Assembly: GCA_025201705.1 (NCBI GenBank)
Contig: MU616619.1
Location: 1-64,000, forward strand
DNA: 64,000 nt
Origin: Dissophora ornata
Lineage: Eukaryota; Mortierellomycota; Mortierellomycetes; Mortierellales; Mortierellaceae
Reading direction: 5' to 3'
Shown: piece by piece, positions 34,536 to 45,393 of the stretch
Numbering within the stretch: position 1 is the stretch's first letter
How the letters are laid out: each line of letters begins with the position of its first letter
The notes under the pieces: model-generated
Seen by the model: only the letters and a program-made list of their open reading frames with translations
What the model was told of the DNA's origin: nothing
The model's database searches: none
Translations under genes and position numbers: made by a program

Positions 34536-37500
34536 TTACAGGTATAGCGAGTTAGCAAAGATGATGTCGCGCTTGATGCACACAATACCCGCCGCGAACT
34601 TGCTTTCCAGCTCGGTGTTTCCGATGCTCTTAGCCGCTGATGCCATTTGCCTCAGAAGCTCCTCCAGACGTCTGAACGCACGAATGATCGATCCCTCAAA
34701 CACGTCCGTCATCTTGCAGATCTGGGAGAATCTTGCGCCCTATTCATTCAAGAGTGATTTGTCAGCGACACGGATTACAGTGGCGTTGGCCTAAATAATC
34801 GTACATCGTCATGGGTACGTCCATTTTTAAATAAACTTACATTGGCCCAAGCGTAGACAACATCCATGAGCTCAGATCGGAACGACTGCACATATTCCTC
34901 CTCATCCACTGTCAGCTTGCAGTCCTGCGAAACCTTGGCAATCTTGCGCGCAGCCTCCTGCATCAACCTCAACGGCGTCGCCAACTCATCCCTTAGCGCA
35001 GCATTGCCCTCCGCCTTTTCCTGGAAAACAAAGCAGCTCAACAGTGCGACCGTCTGCTCGACAGTTAGGTCATTGAATGCACCGTTGAAGACCATCTCTG
35101 TCAGCAACAACTCGTCTCCTGAGGTAATCTCACAGGCAACACGACCCTTCATCTCAATCACATCTGAGCTGGATGTGTAGCCCAGTCGGCGCAAGACCCT
35201 CTTTCTGCACTTGAGTTCGTCCAGTTGAGCGATCGCGTTCGCCTCCACGATCTGCTTCTTGAGTGTCTTGATCTTGTTATTTATCTCGACCTTTTCTAGG
35301 TAACGCCGGTACACATCCTGGAGCTCGGCCTTCGTCATGGTCTGCATCAATGGGTGAGTGTTTAGGGCTCCCTCCAAGACCTCAATCTTGCGAATCACCT
35401 TCTTGAAAGCCTCGTCCTTGATGTTCATGTTCTCGATTGGGTCCAAGAGAGGAATGCCATCAGGGAAACGCCTCTGTAGCTCCATTAAACTTTTGTGAAT
35501 AGTATGACGAGCGTCACTCGATCGCAGGTCCTTCAGCAAAAACACGCGGGGGGTTGCGATCGCCTCCAAGCTCGACAACAGGACAGGAACAACCATCAGC
35601 TCGCCAGCCACTCCTGGAGGACATGCCTTGACCCCGGGTGCGAGACCATCCAAGCCTGGGACAATCTTAGTTTTGGATGCACAGTACAGTAGGACGTCTA
35701 GAATAAACGTCGGCTCGAGGCTGGTTGGTGGTGGAGCTCCGCGAATAATTGAAGGCATTTTTTTCGTGTAGCCAACAACGATTCCCCATCCAAAGTCCTG
35801 ATCCTCGTAATTGACCTTTACGACGCGGCCGGGCTGCATGTATGGGAGGGCATGTGTTGGGTGGTTGACAACATCCCGGACATCCTTTCTGAGGGACGTC
35901 AGTTGCTGGCGAATATCGTGGTACGAAGCGATTGACGACTCGTCCTCAAAAGTCATTGCAGACTTTGTGGCCTCCAGCGTTGCCAATTCTCTCTCCAGCT
36001 GAGGGATATTGGCGTTGTTCTGGAACTGGTAAAAGCATCGCTCTAGCATGTATTCGGGACTTATCCCTTCCACTCGCGTCAGGTTGAGAATCATGTTGTA
36101 GGACAGGTGAAATGCCGAGTTGAGAGGGTCCGTCGTACCCTTAACCATTCCCTTGGCTACCGCAGGCTCCATCTTTTCGTCCAACATCATAATAACAATA
36201 CCACGCTCATCCAGGCCACGACGACCAGCACGGCCTGACATCTGAATGTATTCTCCTCCCGAAACCCAGCGCGTCTCCTTGCCATCCCACTTTTGAACAC
36301 TTGTGAACACGACAGTCTTGGCTGGCATGTTCAGACCGATCGAGAATGTCTCAGTGGCGAAGAGAACTTTGACAAGACCCTCTTGGAAGAGAATCTCGAT
36401 GACCTCCTTGAGGATAGGCAACAGACCAGCATGATGGATACCAATCCCGCGGCGCAACAATGGGAGAATATGCTCGATTTGGGGCAACGTGCGATCATCC
36501 TCTGACAAAGAACTGATGGCGTTTGTGAAGACTTGATTGACCATATCGCTCTCTTTCTCGTCATTGAAATCCAGCTTACTCATCTGCAATGCCAATGCCT
36601 CGCACTCACGCTTGCTGAAACTGAAAACAATGACCGGATGATAATTCTTTACCAAAATCATTTTGATGATCTTGTAGATATCAGAAGGCCCATCTTAAAT
36701 AGCAATAACAAAAAAGATACGACAGACAATATGAGCATGTGGATAACAGCTGCATGTCATAAAAGCATTATTGGCGCAAGAGCGTGACCTGAACTTACTG
36801 TTGTTAGCTCCCTTCTTGCCCTTCTTTGCATCCTTTTTGCCGCCTCGACCCCTTGGATCATCAGCTGCAGGTCCTTGAGAATCGGTCAAAGCCCCCAATG
36901 CCTTTTGGAAGTTGTCCTCTCTAAAATTGCCTTTCTCATCCACGACCAGGTGAATGCCCTCACCTCCGTGAGGGAATAAGTAGTGTTGCAATGGCGTAGG
37001 GCGGAAATCGGTATAAACGACGTGGCAGGGCTGCTCCTTGTTCCTGCAAATCCACTCTGCAAACTCCATGGCGTTGGGGATAGTGGCTGACAAAAATACA
37101 TAATGACACTTGGGGGGCAAGAGAATGATGGTTTCTTCCCAGACGACACCGCGCTCTACAAGTGGTTGTTTTGAAGAATGAGGCGATGGCGATATTGCTG
37201 TGAGTCTCTCGATCTTCAAAACATGCAGCCTCAAAACACAAAGAAAAAAAAAGGCGACGAGAATATGTACCAGCATCTCTCATGTAGTGAATTTCGTCGA
37301 AAATAACCCATGCAACTTCGCGCATAACCTCGGAGCCTCGATAAAGCATCGATCGCAAAATTTCTGTGGTCATGACCAGGCACGACGCACTAGGGTTGAT
37401 GGTGACATCTCCCGTCATCAAGCCGACATCGCCAAATTCTTCCAGCAGCTCACGGTACTTTTGGTTACTGAGCGCTTTGATGGGACTTGTGTAGATGACA

Positions 37501-38207
37501 CGCTGCTTTCCCCTCAAACTAGTCGCGATTGCAAACTCGGCAACGACGGTTTTACCAGCCGATGTATGAGCGGACACCAGAACGGACTCTCCTCGCTCGA
37601 TGGAGTAGGTGGCCAGCTTTTGGAAAGGGTCGAGTGTGAAGGGATAGGATCTGACGGGAGGATTCTCCGGGATGTGTTGCGAAATGGGGATGTAATTCCA
37701 GTTGGGTGGCAGGGCTACCTGGTGGCGAACCTATGAAGTACGATAGGCAATGTGGGTGCAACAGAACGAGTCAGTGATGTTGAAGGATGAATAGAGGGGG
37801 GGGGTCTTTTTTGTTTTCTTTTTTGTCTCGTGTACCTGGTGGGAAAGGACAACATTGGCTCCTTCAGCAGAAGGCATGAGTCCGGCAGCAGAGGCAACCT
37901 CTCGCTCAAGATCCTGCTCAAAAGAATCCGTGACCGTGGGCATGGGCTGGTTGACCTGCAGTTTCCTCTGCGAGGGGACGTTCTCGTCCTCGGGGTCAGC
38001 CATATTCGCCATGTCCTTGTCGGCATCTCCCTCGGTCAATACGGCAGCGGAGGAATTTGCATGCCTCTTCTCCTTCCCAAGGTTGTTTTGAATGTCCTGC
38101 TTTCTCTTCCTTGTTGGTCGTGCTGTCTCGCTTGTTTGATAGGTGGAAAAGTCCTCTGGGTTTGATTCGTCAAAGACGTCAAACGCATCTGATCCCCCTG
38201 AAAACAT
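34536..38207 (-). CDS. MTR4: Exosome/TRAMP RNA helicase Mtr4 (Ski2-like)
   Basis: DExH-box helicase that unwinds and feeds nuclear RNA to the exosome. Five exons (37836..38207, 37271..37730, 36799..37155, 34841..36693, 34536..34739) give 1081 aa, typical for Mtr4. Signature blocks: [15 protein letters not shown] at the start of the core, Walker [14 protein letters not shown], the DEIH box ([11 protein letters not shown]), [29 protein letters not shown], and motif [17 protein letters not shown]. The arch/KOW domain lies in the long fourth exon, and the protein ends in the four-helix tail ([22 protein letters not shown]) with NSLYL. A short low-complexity Lys/Gly loop ([17 protein letters not shown]) precedes motif IV; this distinguishes it from Ski2. 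Confidence 0.96.
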
Positions 38208-39238
38208 CGTGTATCAAAGTTGGCAATGGGGTGGAGAGCGACAACGAAGTGAGCGAGGATAGCGGAGGGTTTCCGCAGCTGTTATACAACTGGATGGAGG
38301 GATGGCTATAAAAACAACTGTTTCTTTTTTTTTCAGTTTTCAAATGCGTACTTTTATTTTTTCTCTACGTACTATTTGTAAACAAAAGTCCTGTACTTTG
38401 ACTGCTATATTTCAAAGTCAAACGAGAGAGCGTCAGTTGCCCTAGGCTACTACTTTTGAGTTTTGACAACCAGATTTTTTCAATTCCTGCCTCTTGCCAT
38501 GACTTTGCTCGACGGGATCCTCGGACGTTCTTTGTCCAAGTCCAACAGAGTCTTGCATCCTTTTAGACCTGGGCGGCCAAGGCACTTCATGGGAGTGAGG
38601 AGTCGTCTGTTGTCAACTGGGTGCAGAACGCACGGGTCACCAGGACGTTTATGATGATCATCAACGTCATTCTTGCGGCGAGTTTTTCTGCTTTTACTTT
38701 GTGTACCAGTTTTCCGACGCTCATTTTTTTCCTCTCGCCGTTTCACTCTCAACAAGCCAACTCACTCTCTCTCACTTATGCTTGGTCTTGGCTTTCCTCT
38801 TGATGGGCGTAGAGATGGTAGAGATGGCGTTACGTGAACCTATCCTGGACCCCTACTCTCGAATCGGCCATACACAGCCAAAAGCACCGTATCCCGTCCG
38901 ATCTGTGCAGTTAACCAGCTGATGGCGGAATCAGTACTTTCAAATATTGAAAGGAGTTAACCCAAACAAATCTCTCACCGCTTTTTCTCACTTGCGTCGA
39001 AGTTCTCAAAGGGTCTTTGGTTTCTACAGACACAGCGAGAACCTTGTACAAGTGACAACAAACATGAAAACGAAAATGGATGCTTATGTCTGACCACTGT
39101 ACCCCCGCAGCTTACCTCCCTTTCCCCTTGTTCTCTAATGCATGTCGCGTTTTTTAAATTTTATGTTTATTATTCACTGTGTTGTGTTGCGCGATGATAT
39201 TCTAGTCTTCGGCAATTAAAAAGGCCACCACAGTTCTG
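38208..39238. other. Intergenic MTR4 / unknown gene
   Basis: 1-kb spacer. On the minus strand near 38770-38830 a short basic reading frame ends TPIKRKAKTKHK, which could be the last exon of an otherwise unseen gene or chance. No other support. Confidence 0.35.
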
Positions 39239-39850
39239 TCAAGATTGGTGATAGCGTTTTGCAGTTTTGCCTGCGAGAACCGTCAACCTCTTGCTAATGT
39301 CCTCTGAGACTGGCACAATCGTTTCGTCATCCATTGCCCCCACAAGCTGCTCGAGCGCATCGAGAATGCCATTCTCACTGTTGTCGTCATGCCGTGAAAC
39401 GCGTGCCAGACGAACTTGCACCTGATCCTTGTCAACCTTGCGACGGGTGTACAGCTGTATGAAAATGTAGGCTGCTGTCTTGAGGCCTGACCATCCCAAG
39501 TTGGCTTTGAACTCCAAAGGGTGTTGAGTGTTGCAATAATTTTAAGGTTTACGTACTGGTCTATAAGATGATGAGACAAGAGAGGGATCTTTGAGCAAGT
39601 CTGCAAGCGTTGGGTTTGATCAACAGGACCGTAAAACTTTGTGTGTCGGGGGTGGACGTGAGAGTTTCGTCACTTCGGTGACGTAATTTTCGCGCCCATT
39701 GTCCTAGCTCTCCAAGGATCGGGTGCGCCACAACATTGTTCCTTGCGAATCCAGACCTTTGATCCGCTGTGTGGGTAAGAGTCTCGATTGTCTGGGTCAA
39801 CCACAATCTTGTCACTTGGCAGTAACAAGTGCCAGCGTCACGAGTGCACA
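39239..39850 (-). CDS. Hypothetical protein, spliced, unknown family
   Basis: Minus-strand gene of at least two exons. The 3' exon (about 39239..39512) encodes FKANLGWSGLKTAAYIFIQL and continues through RRKVDKDQVQVRLARVSRHD to a stop at KTAKRYHQS. A GTACGT donor near 39556 precedes it, and upstream blocks read TLADLLKDPSLVSSSYRP and HPILGELGQWARKLRHRSDE. The sequence is helical and lacks recognisable domains, signal peptide or membrane segments. Exact start and upstream exon borders are uncertain. I do not recognise the family. It lies next to the intein-type endonuclease relic but on the opposite strand, so it is not its host gene. Confidence 0.45.
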
Positions 39851-40132
39851 CCACTTTATGGATCCGATCAGGATTTTGTGGGTGTTGTCGTGAAGCGTGT
39901 TGACAGCTACAAACGAACGGCCCCGGGGTCTGGCTAGATCAAGGCTATGAAGACCTTCTCCCAATCGGCGACCATAGACCTCTACCTTGGCGACATACAA
40001 CAGGCTCTGGCCGGACTGGATCAAAAGCCCTTCCAATCTCCTTGATATGGCCATGCTATGATCCAAGAATGGTGTCCTCCAGTTGTCGGTAGTTGCTGAT
40101 CTGCGCTTTTGCGCACAATCGTAGTAAGAATG

Positions 40133-41049
40133 TCATTTGCTGGACTTTGCCCAAGGACCGCCATGATATCGTCTCAGCAAACGTACAACTCCAGAGTTAC
40201 CATTTAACCGCCGCGCTTGACTTCGAAGCCGGACGCCCTCGATGCCATGCTCTGAAGTCAGGGTCCACAGATGATTTTGGTATGCAGGAAAAGCTGGCAT
40301 ATATTTGGGGCACATGCACCGGCGACGGCGACAGCATCCGACCCAAGATCGCTATCAACATGAAGGACTTGGAACAAATCGCACGGATTGAGGATGTTTG
40401 CTATGATCTTGGACTAGCAGCGTGGCTATACGGGCAATCGGAAGCGGAAAAGGCCCGGAAGTATATGGGTGATAGATTCAGTATCATCGGTCGAGTCCAC
40501 AAACGCTGCAACTATTTCATGAAGTTTCTCCAATGCCTAGGCCTTGGCAAGTCTAGAACCAAGTATGTGTCCCGATGGCTCCGCATGGAATCGATATCTG
40601 TGCGTGAGCATTTTCTCGCAGGGCTGATTGATGCCGATGGATGTCGTGCAAAGCAGCCGCACCAATTCATGAGCAACGATTATGGTGCAACTCCACCGTG
40701 ACAAGTCCAGTCAGATGCGGACTTATAAAGAGGTGCCCATTGCGACCATTTATCCCAAGATCGCTGAGGAGTCTTTATCTTTGCGCGATCTCTGGGTATC
40801 CCATACGCAGTTACCTGCGTCCCAGCAAAGACCAATGGACATGCTGGACGTCAGCAATTATTTCATGTCAAACTCCAGCCCTATCGCGCCCTCACCAACG
40901 TCCTTAGCCTGTGCGCCGTGGACACGAAATGGCAGCCCGCTCCTGTCACTCTCACCCTCCACCAAATAGAGTACCGATACGGATCATTCAATCAAGATAT
41001 CGTCGCCGCTACTCACAAGCTCCCCGACGTCCCACCGGTGCTACCCTAG
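40133..41049 (+). pseudogene. Intein-type LAGLIDADG homing endonuclease relic
   Basis: Plus-strand reading through 40133-40700 contains both endonuclease signatures in order: the first helix LAYIWGTCTGDGDSIRPKIA, then MKDLEQIARIEDVCYDLGLA and FMKFLQCLGLGKSRTKYV, and the second helix VREHFLAGLIDADGC. After a frame change near 40690 and another near 40770, the characteristic next segment follows (FARSLGIPYAVTCVPAKTNG, LTNVLSLCAVDTKWQPAP), ending at a stop at 41049. This order is that of the DOD endonuclease domain inside Hint/intein elements. The Hint N- and C-terminal splicing motifs (starting Cys, terminal HN) are not intact, and no extein host gene is visible. At least two frameshifts make it a pseudogene. 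Confidence 0.75.
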
Positions 41050-41101
41050 AACCCATTACTTTTTTTCCACAATAGACCCGATAAAGGGAATACTTTGTTC
41101 T

Positions 41102-41128
41102 CAGAGAGGGCCAGAGAGGGCCAGAGAG
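41102..41128. repeat. 10-bp tandem repeat
   Basis: CAGAGAGGGC repeated about 2.7 times, within the spacer after the endonuclease relic. Confidence 0.8.
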
Positions 41129-41814
41129 TAGCATTGGTGGCTACCTTGAGGATGACCTCGTATAAAACCTAAGCATTATTGGATACAGGAAGGGATGGGC
41201 ATCCAGGCACGATCTAACATAACCCTCTACTCCGTTCTTCGCAGCTCTGACGAACCTCACAGACGCGATACACACACGCAGAGGACTGTACCACCCAGCA
41301 AATGATTTTCCTTCAATGGGCACTGCGTAAAATCCGACCTTGGTTAGAGGAGAACTTCACTGTACACAAAACAGGTCCCAACCAGGTGGCAAGCTATAAC
41401 ACCAGTTCTCAGGAGTGCCACTATCGCACCTTTTATTGGGTGTCGATACTGCACCTTTATCATCACCCTTGTGCCTCCGGAACGAATGCAGCCCCCCCGC
41501 TGCGGCAACAGGACCAGCACCAAATGACGTCCACATTCCAGGTACTGAAAAATCTTGTGCTTGTGCTCTGTGAGAGAGTAAGGCCAAGCACTAAATAACG
41601 TCTAAAATCCAGGGGGGTTGAGCTGGCACCGTGCGAGAGCGAAGACTGGAGAGTCTTGGGGAGTCGAGGCATGGCCATGGTTGGCAGACTTGCTTGGCTG
41701 ATGCGGGTTTGGGGTATAGGTTCGGGATGAGATGGGCCAAGAGCAAGCGCCGTCCAACTGTCCAATCACATTCGAGCACTCAGTGGCCACAAACGTCAAC
41801 TGAGCGGACTTGAC

Positions 41815-41822
41815 TATAAAAA
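41815..41822 (+). promoter_or_regulatory. TATA box of the transglutaminase-like gene
   Basis: TATAAAAA 67 bp before the start codon, followed by a pyrimidine-rich leader. This is a close fit to a fungal TATA-type core promoter. Confidence 0.65.
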
Positions 41823-41888
41823 CGACATTGATGTCTCATTCTCTGCCCCACACTCCACATCAAACTCCTCTCAACAACTGCTTCCACA

Positions 41889-42791
41889 ATGACTGTCTCC
41901 TCCGAAGACCTTTCCTTTTACGCGACCCAAAGTCTTGTCACCGATCCCAGTCGCCATACTGCCTTGTTTGCGGACCTCCCCGCCGATGTCCCCGTTCTGA
42001 TGCGCACCACCCGCAATCTGATCATCCACTACCGGGCTGAGAGTCCTCTCAAGCACGGCATCCCCAAGGAGCGTCTGCGAGAAATTGACACCCGCCATGT
42101 CGAAGCGATGCTCACTAGGCTTATCGAGTTGAAAGATGGTCCCATCACCACCCCTCGTGCCTTGCCTGAGCGCCTGGTTGCCTGCTGCCGCGACTTTACG
42201 CTGTTGTTCATCTCCATGGCCCGCGCAAAGGGTATTCCTGCTCGCGCTCGCGTGGGCTTTGCAAAGTACTTTGCCCCTGGCCTGTACCTCGACCACGAAG
42301 TTGCCGAGGTGTGGGATGCCAAGGAACAGCGCTGGTACCTCGTTGACCCAGAACTCGCTGATGACTACGAGAGTCCCGATGGTGTCAGTATCAATCCTTT
42401 GGACGTGCCTCGCGACGAATTCTTGATTTCTGGAGAGGCTTGGAAACTGTGCCGTGCTGGTACCCTGGATCCAAAGAAGTTCATGGTTGGCCCGGATGTC
42501 GATATCGAGGAAACGAGGAGCTGGCCGCAGATCAGACACGACTTGATTCATGATCTGGTCGCGCTGCTCAAGACCGAGATGATTCTTTGGGACGAATGGG
42601 CCAATGTCTGCTACGAGGACCATAAGCGACTTGATAATATTGCGGAATTGACTATGGTTCCTGATGTTAATACGCTGAAGAAACTGTATGAGGATGACAA
42701 GGATTTACAGGTGCCGGAGGTGGTCAACAGCTTTGATCCTCTGGGTGGTCTACCACGCAAGGTGTCCTGGTTGAATCGCGGTTCAGTGTAA
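41889..42791 (+). CDS. Transglutaminase-like cysteine protease-fold protein
   Basis: Intronless, 300 aa. The transglutaminase-core triad is visible in its usual order: C100 in VACCRDFTLLF, H136 in LDHEVAEVW, and D153 in WYLVDPEL. Spacing matches bacterial and fungal transglutaminase-like proteins, many of which act as proteases or have unknown roles rather than cross-linking. No signal peptide is present, so cytosolic. The C-terminal half (KTEMILWDEWANVCYEDHKR) is helical and probably a lineage-specific extension. The start is supported by a TATA box 67 bp upstream. Bacterial relatives are common, so an ancient transfer is possible but cannot be judged here; base composition resembles neighbouring genes. 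Confidence 0.8.
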   Translation: MTVSSEDLSFYATQSLVTDPSRHTALFADLPADVPVLMRTTRNLIIHYRAESPLKHGIPKERLREIDTRHVEAMLTRLIELKDGPITTPRALPERLVACCRDFTLLFISMARAKGIPARARVGFAKYFAPGLYLDHEVAEVWDAKEQRWYLVDPELADDYESPDGVSINPLDVPRDEFLISGEAWKLCRAGTLDPKKFMVGPDVDIEETRSWPQIRHDLIHDLVALLKTEMILWDEWANVCYEDHKRLDNIAELTMVPDVNTLKKLYEDDKDLQVPEVVNSFDPLGGLPRKVSWLNRGSV

Positions 42792-43712
42792 TAAATTGCG
42801 TGTCACAGATTAAAGCACACGCGTTTGTTCTGTGTTGTCCATAGGACAAGTATCAGTGGCCTTTACACGTGCACACAGTGCAAAAGATCAAGGTCAAGGT
42901 GTTCTTCGGGATCTGGGTGGTTCTTTGGATGAGTCGTTTATTGTCTGAAGATCTATCTATGTGGGGATATCGGCTATATATATTACAGGGTGAGGCGTGC
43001 TAGGACTGGTGTTAAGGCAGGGTCGGGGCGGTGCGGGGGAAGTGCGCGGCGGTTGTGAGGCTGTGCGCTTGCACACAGTGCCTATTTAAACCTGGATCAA
43101 GCGATCATTAAAGGAGCAGCTCCATTCTCATTATATTTGCTCCACGCGACATCCCAGCGTTGCGCATAAAACGTAATCGTTGCTGGATACTTCAAGGGCC
43201 TGATGTCCCCTGAATGCTGTTTGTTTAAAAAAAACCAAAAAACCCTGGACCCTGAATAAAACTCTAAATTAAAACCCTGAATTAAAACCCAAAAGCCAGG
43301 CGAGCTGGATATGAGTGCTCGCTGGTTATCATAGCAGCTGATCAGGAAACCCGAAACCCCACAATTAAACGCCACGCCCAGATGACTGCTGCATCCGGCA
43401 CTATGTGCAAAGTCATACCAAATGCCACTGTGAATACCAGTCTTTGGGGCCAGGGGTTCGCACATGCCCTGAGACGAAAATACTATGATGGTCCTAGACC
43501 AGACACATGAGTGATGGTACTGCTTTCTTTTTTTATTTTTTTATTTTTTTTTTTTTTGATTAATCTTTTTTTTTGGCTGGAAGTTGATACAAGGCCAGAG
43601 AGAAGAGTCATGTTGGTTAGACTGATTAATCTTTTTTATTTCTTGAAGTGTGTTTACAGGAGAGCTGGCAGCCACGTCATGTGACTTAGGAGTGGAGCAG
43701 TGGCTGTGCATG
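42792..43712. other. Intergenic with AAACCCTGAATT-like short repeats and T-rich tract
   Basis: 920-bp spacer. Around 43232-43292 a loose repeat of CCCTGAATTAAAACCC-type units occurs, and at 43526-43574 there is a T-rich tract with TTTTTATTTTTT units. No gene is supported. Confidence 0.5.
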
Positions 43713-45225
43713 CTAAAGAATAAGGCAATCCTTCTTTGCCTCCTCCGGTACATTGGTCGACTTTTCAATCTCTCCGATCATAAGTTCAAAGACCCGCCCT
43801 ATTGAAACATTAACAACCCAAGCAGAGGGGAATAAGCGATTAAACACATTATCAATTTACTAGGGGCGGTGGTCATACAAACGGATTTCCAACACACGAG
43901 ACGCATATTTCGTGTTCCCTTACCGATGTTCTCGTTGTGTTTCGCTGATGACTCGCACGATTGACAGTTCCACGATGCAGCGAGCTCCTCGCCTTCTTCG
44001 GTCGAGATCTGCCGTTGGCCGTGCAGATCGCTTTTGTTACCGACAATCACGATTGGAACCCAATCCGTGCCAGTGTAATTCAAAATCTTATCCCTGATAA
44101 TCTTGATCATGTCAAAACTCAGTTTGCTCGTGACAGAATACACTAGGATGTATCCATGAATGTCCAGCGCATGCTTGCCATTAAAAATTGAAAACTCGTC
44201 CTGACTCGCAGTCATGGGTCAGGATAGATGGGACTTTATGCAACAAGTAATAGTCAAGTGTCATGCTTTGACAGAACGCAAGCATAAATTAAAAAAGACA
44301 TGGCGTGCGCGTTACCTGTCCTGCAGTGTCAATGATCTCAGCAGCGTACTCTTGTCCTTGATGGCTGATCGACTTGGTGAACGTATTCTCGATCGTAGGG
44401 TAGTAGGAGTCCACGAACACATCCTCCACGAACTGGATGGTCATCGACGATTTGCCTTTGATTATAAAAATAAGTAATGGGCATTAATATGTCTTTCTTT
44501 TAGAGTAGAAATAGGGGTATCCGGATTATGTAGATCACGGATCGGACATGCTCCTGTGTTTGTCGTGCAGAAGGGGCTACACACCCGCTTGCAAACGCAA
44601 GGATGCTCTTTGCTGTTGACTAAAAGGCAGCGGGCAACCCTCACATCGACATAGACTAATGAGGCTCATCGAATTGTCGCAAACGCAGCTCAAGTCTAGG
44701 GTGCCTCCCCGTTGAGATCGACTTGCGGTGGAAAGAGAGTTGAAAGAACGAGTTGAGATAGAAACACACTCACAGCACGACAGCGAAACGGAAAAACTGA
44801 ATTGGCCTATCCGCACCATGCTGTTGTTTACAGACCACACTGGACACGCAAAGCAAATCGACTGCTCTATCTAGCTTCTGATGCAACGGTAGTGCCCACT
44901 ACCATGGCTGCTGTCAGACGAGAGGACAAACAAAAAGGCTGTCTGGAGGACCTGATTAGCAGCCTTGGCTGCAGGCACATTTGATGAATCAAGCGGTTGG
45001 AGAATGCTCTGTGTGTGTTTGAGTGTGTGTAGTGTGTTTGAGTGTGTAGTGTGTTTGAGTGTGTAGTGTGTGTGTGTTTGTGTATTGTGTATTGTGGCAA
45101 AGTTCGGACGGGCCATTCAGTTCTAGGCCAGACAGGCAAGACGTACCGACTGCCCGTGAACCCAGTAGAGCGATGCGCCTGAGCTTTGGGGACTTGGCGG
45201 GTGCTTGGGTGGCAAGGGTGCTCAT
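43713..45225 (-). CDS. RHB1: Rheb small GTPase
   Basis: Ras-family GTPase that activates TORC1 and influences amino-acid uptake. Four exons (45147..45225, 44316..44455, 43924..44200, 43713..43798) give 193 aa, closing in phase. G1 is LLGSRAVGKSS (residues 20-30) with the Arg at the Ras Gly12 position (R24), the hallmark of Rheb. Effector loop YYPTIENTF, G3 DTAGQDEFSIF, G4 GNKSDL and G5 ESSAK all follow. The C-terminal CLIL resembles a CaaL box and should be prenylated; a final Leu favours geranylgeranylation over the farnesylation usual for Rheb, which is unusual. The 691-bp first intron holds a TG-rich minisatellite. Divergent from the RS-rich gene, 168 bp apart. Confidence 0.95.
45004..45098. 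repeat. TG-rich minisatellite in RHB1 intron 1
   Basis: Repeats of TGTGTTTGAGTGTGTAG-type units, about five, passing into plain TG/TTG dinucleotides on the plus strand. Entirely intronic. Confidence 0.9.
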
Positions 45226-45393
45226 GATTGCGACAGGTGGGTAGGAATGAGAGGAAAAAGAAGAAAAAGAGGCAGTTGATGGCGCCCTTCAAACCGTCGC
45301 TTCTGAGTTTATCTGTCGCATGTGACTTGCTTCAAAATGAGGATAAACCGAACTTGTCCTCTCTCATCTGATCTGTAAAGATTCCAAGGAACC

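Noticed and set aside
38461..38830. Small basic protein on either strand near 38.5-38.8 kb
   Set aside because: Short frames lacking splice continuity; noted as uncertain in the spacer entry only.
41871..42623. 250-codon minus-strand frame opposite the transglutaminase-like gene
   Set aside because: Shadow; the plus strand has the catalytic triad, TATA box and sensible length.
43232..43292. Telomere-like CCCTAA repeats
   Set aside because: Units are CCCTGAATTAAAA-type and irregular, with active genes on both sides; not a telomere.
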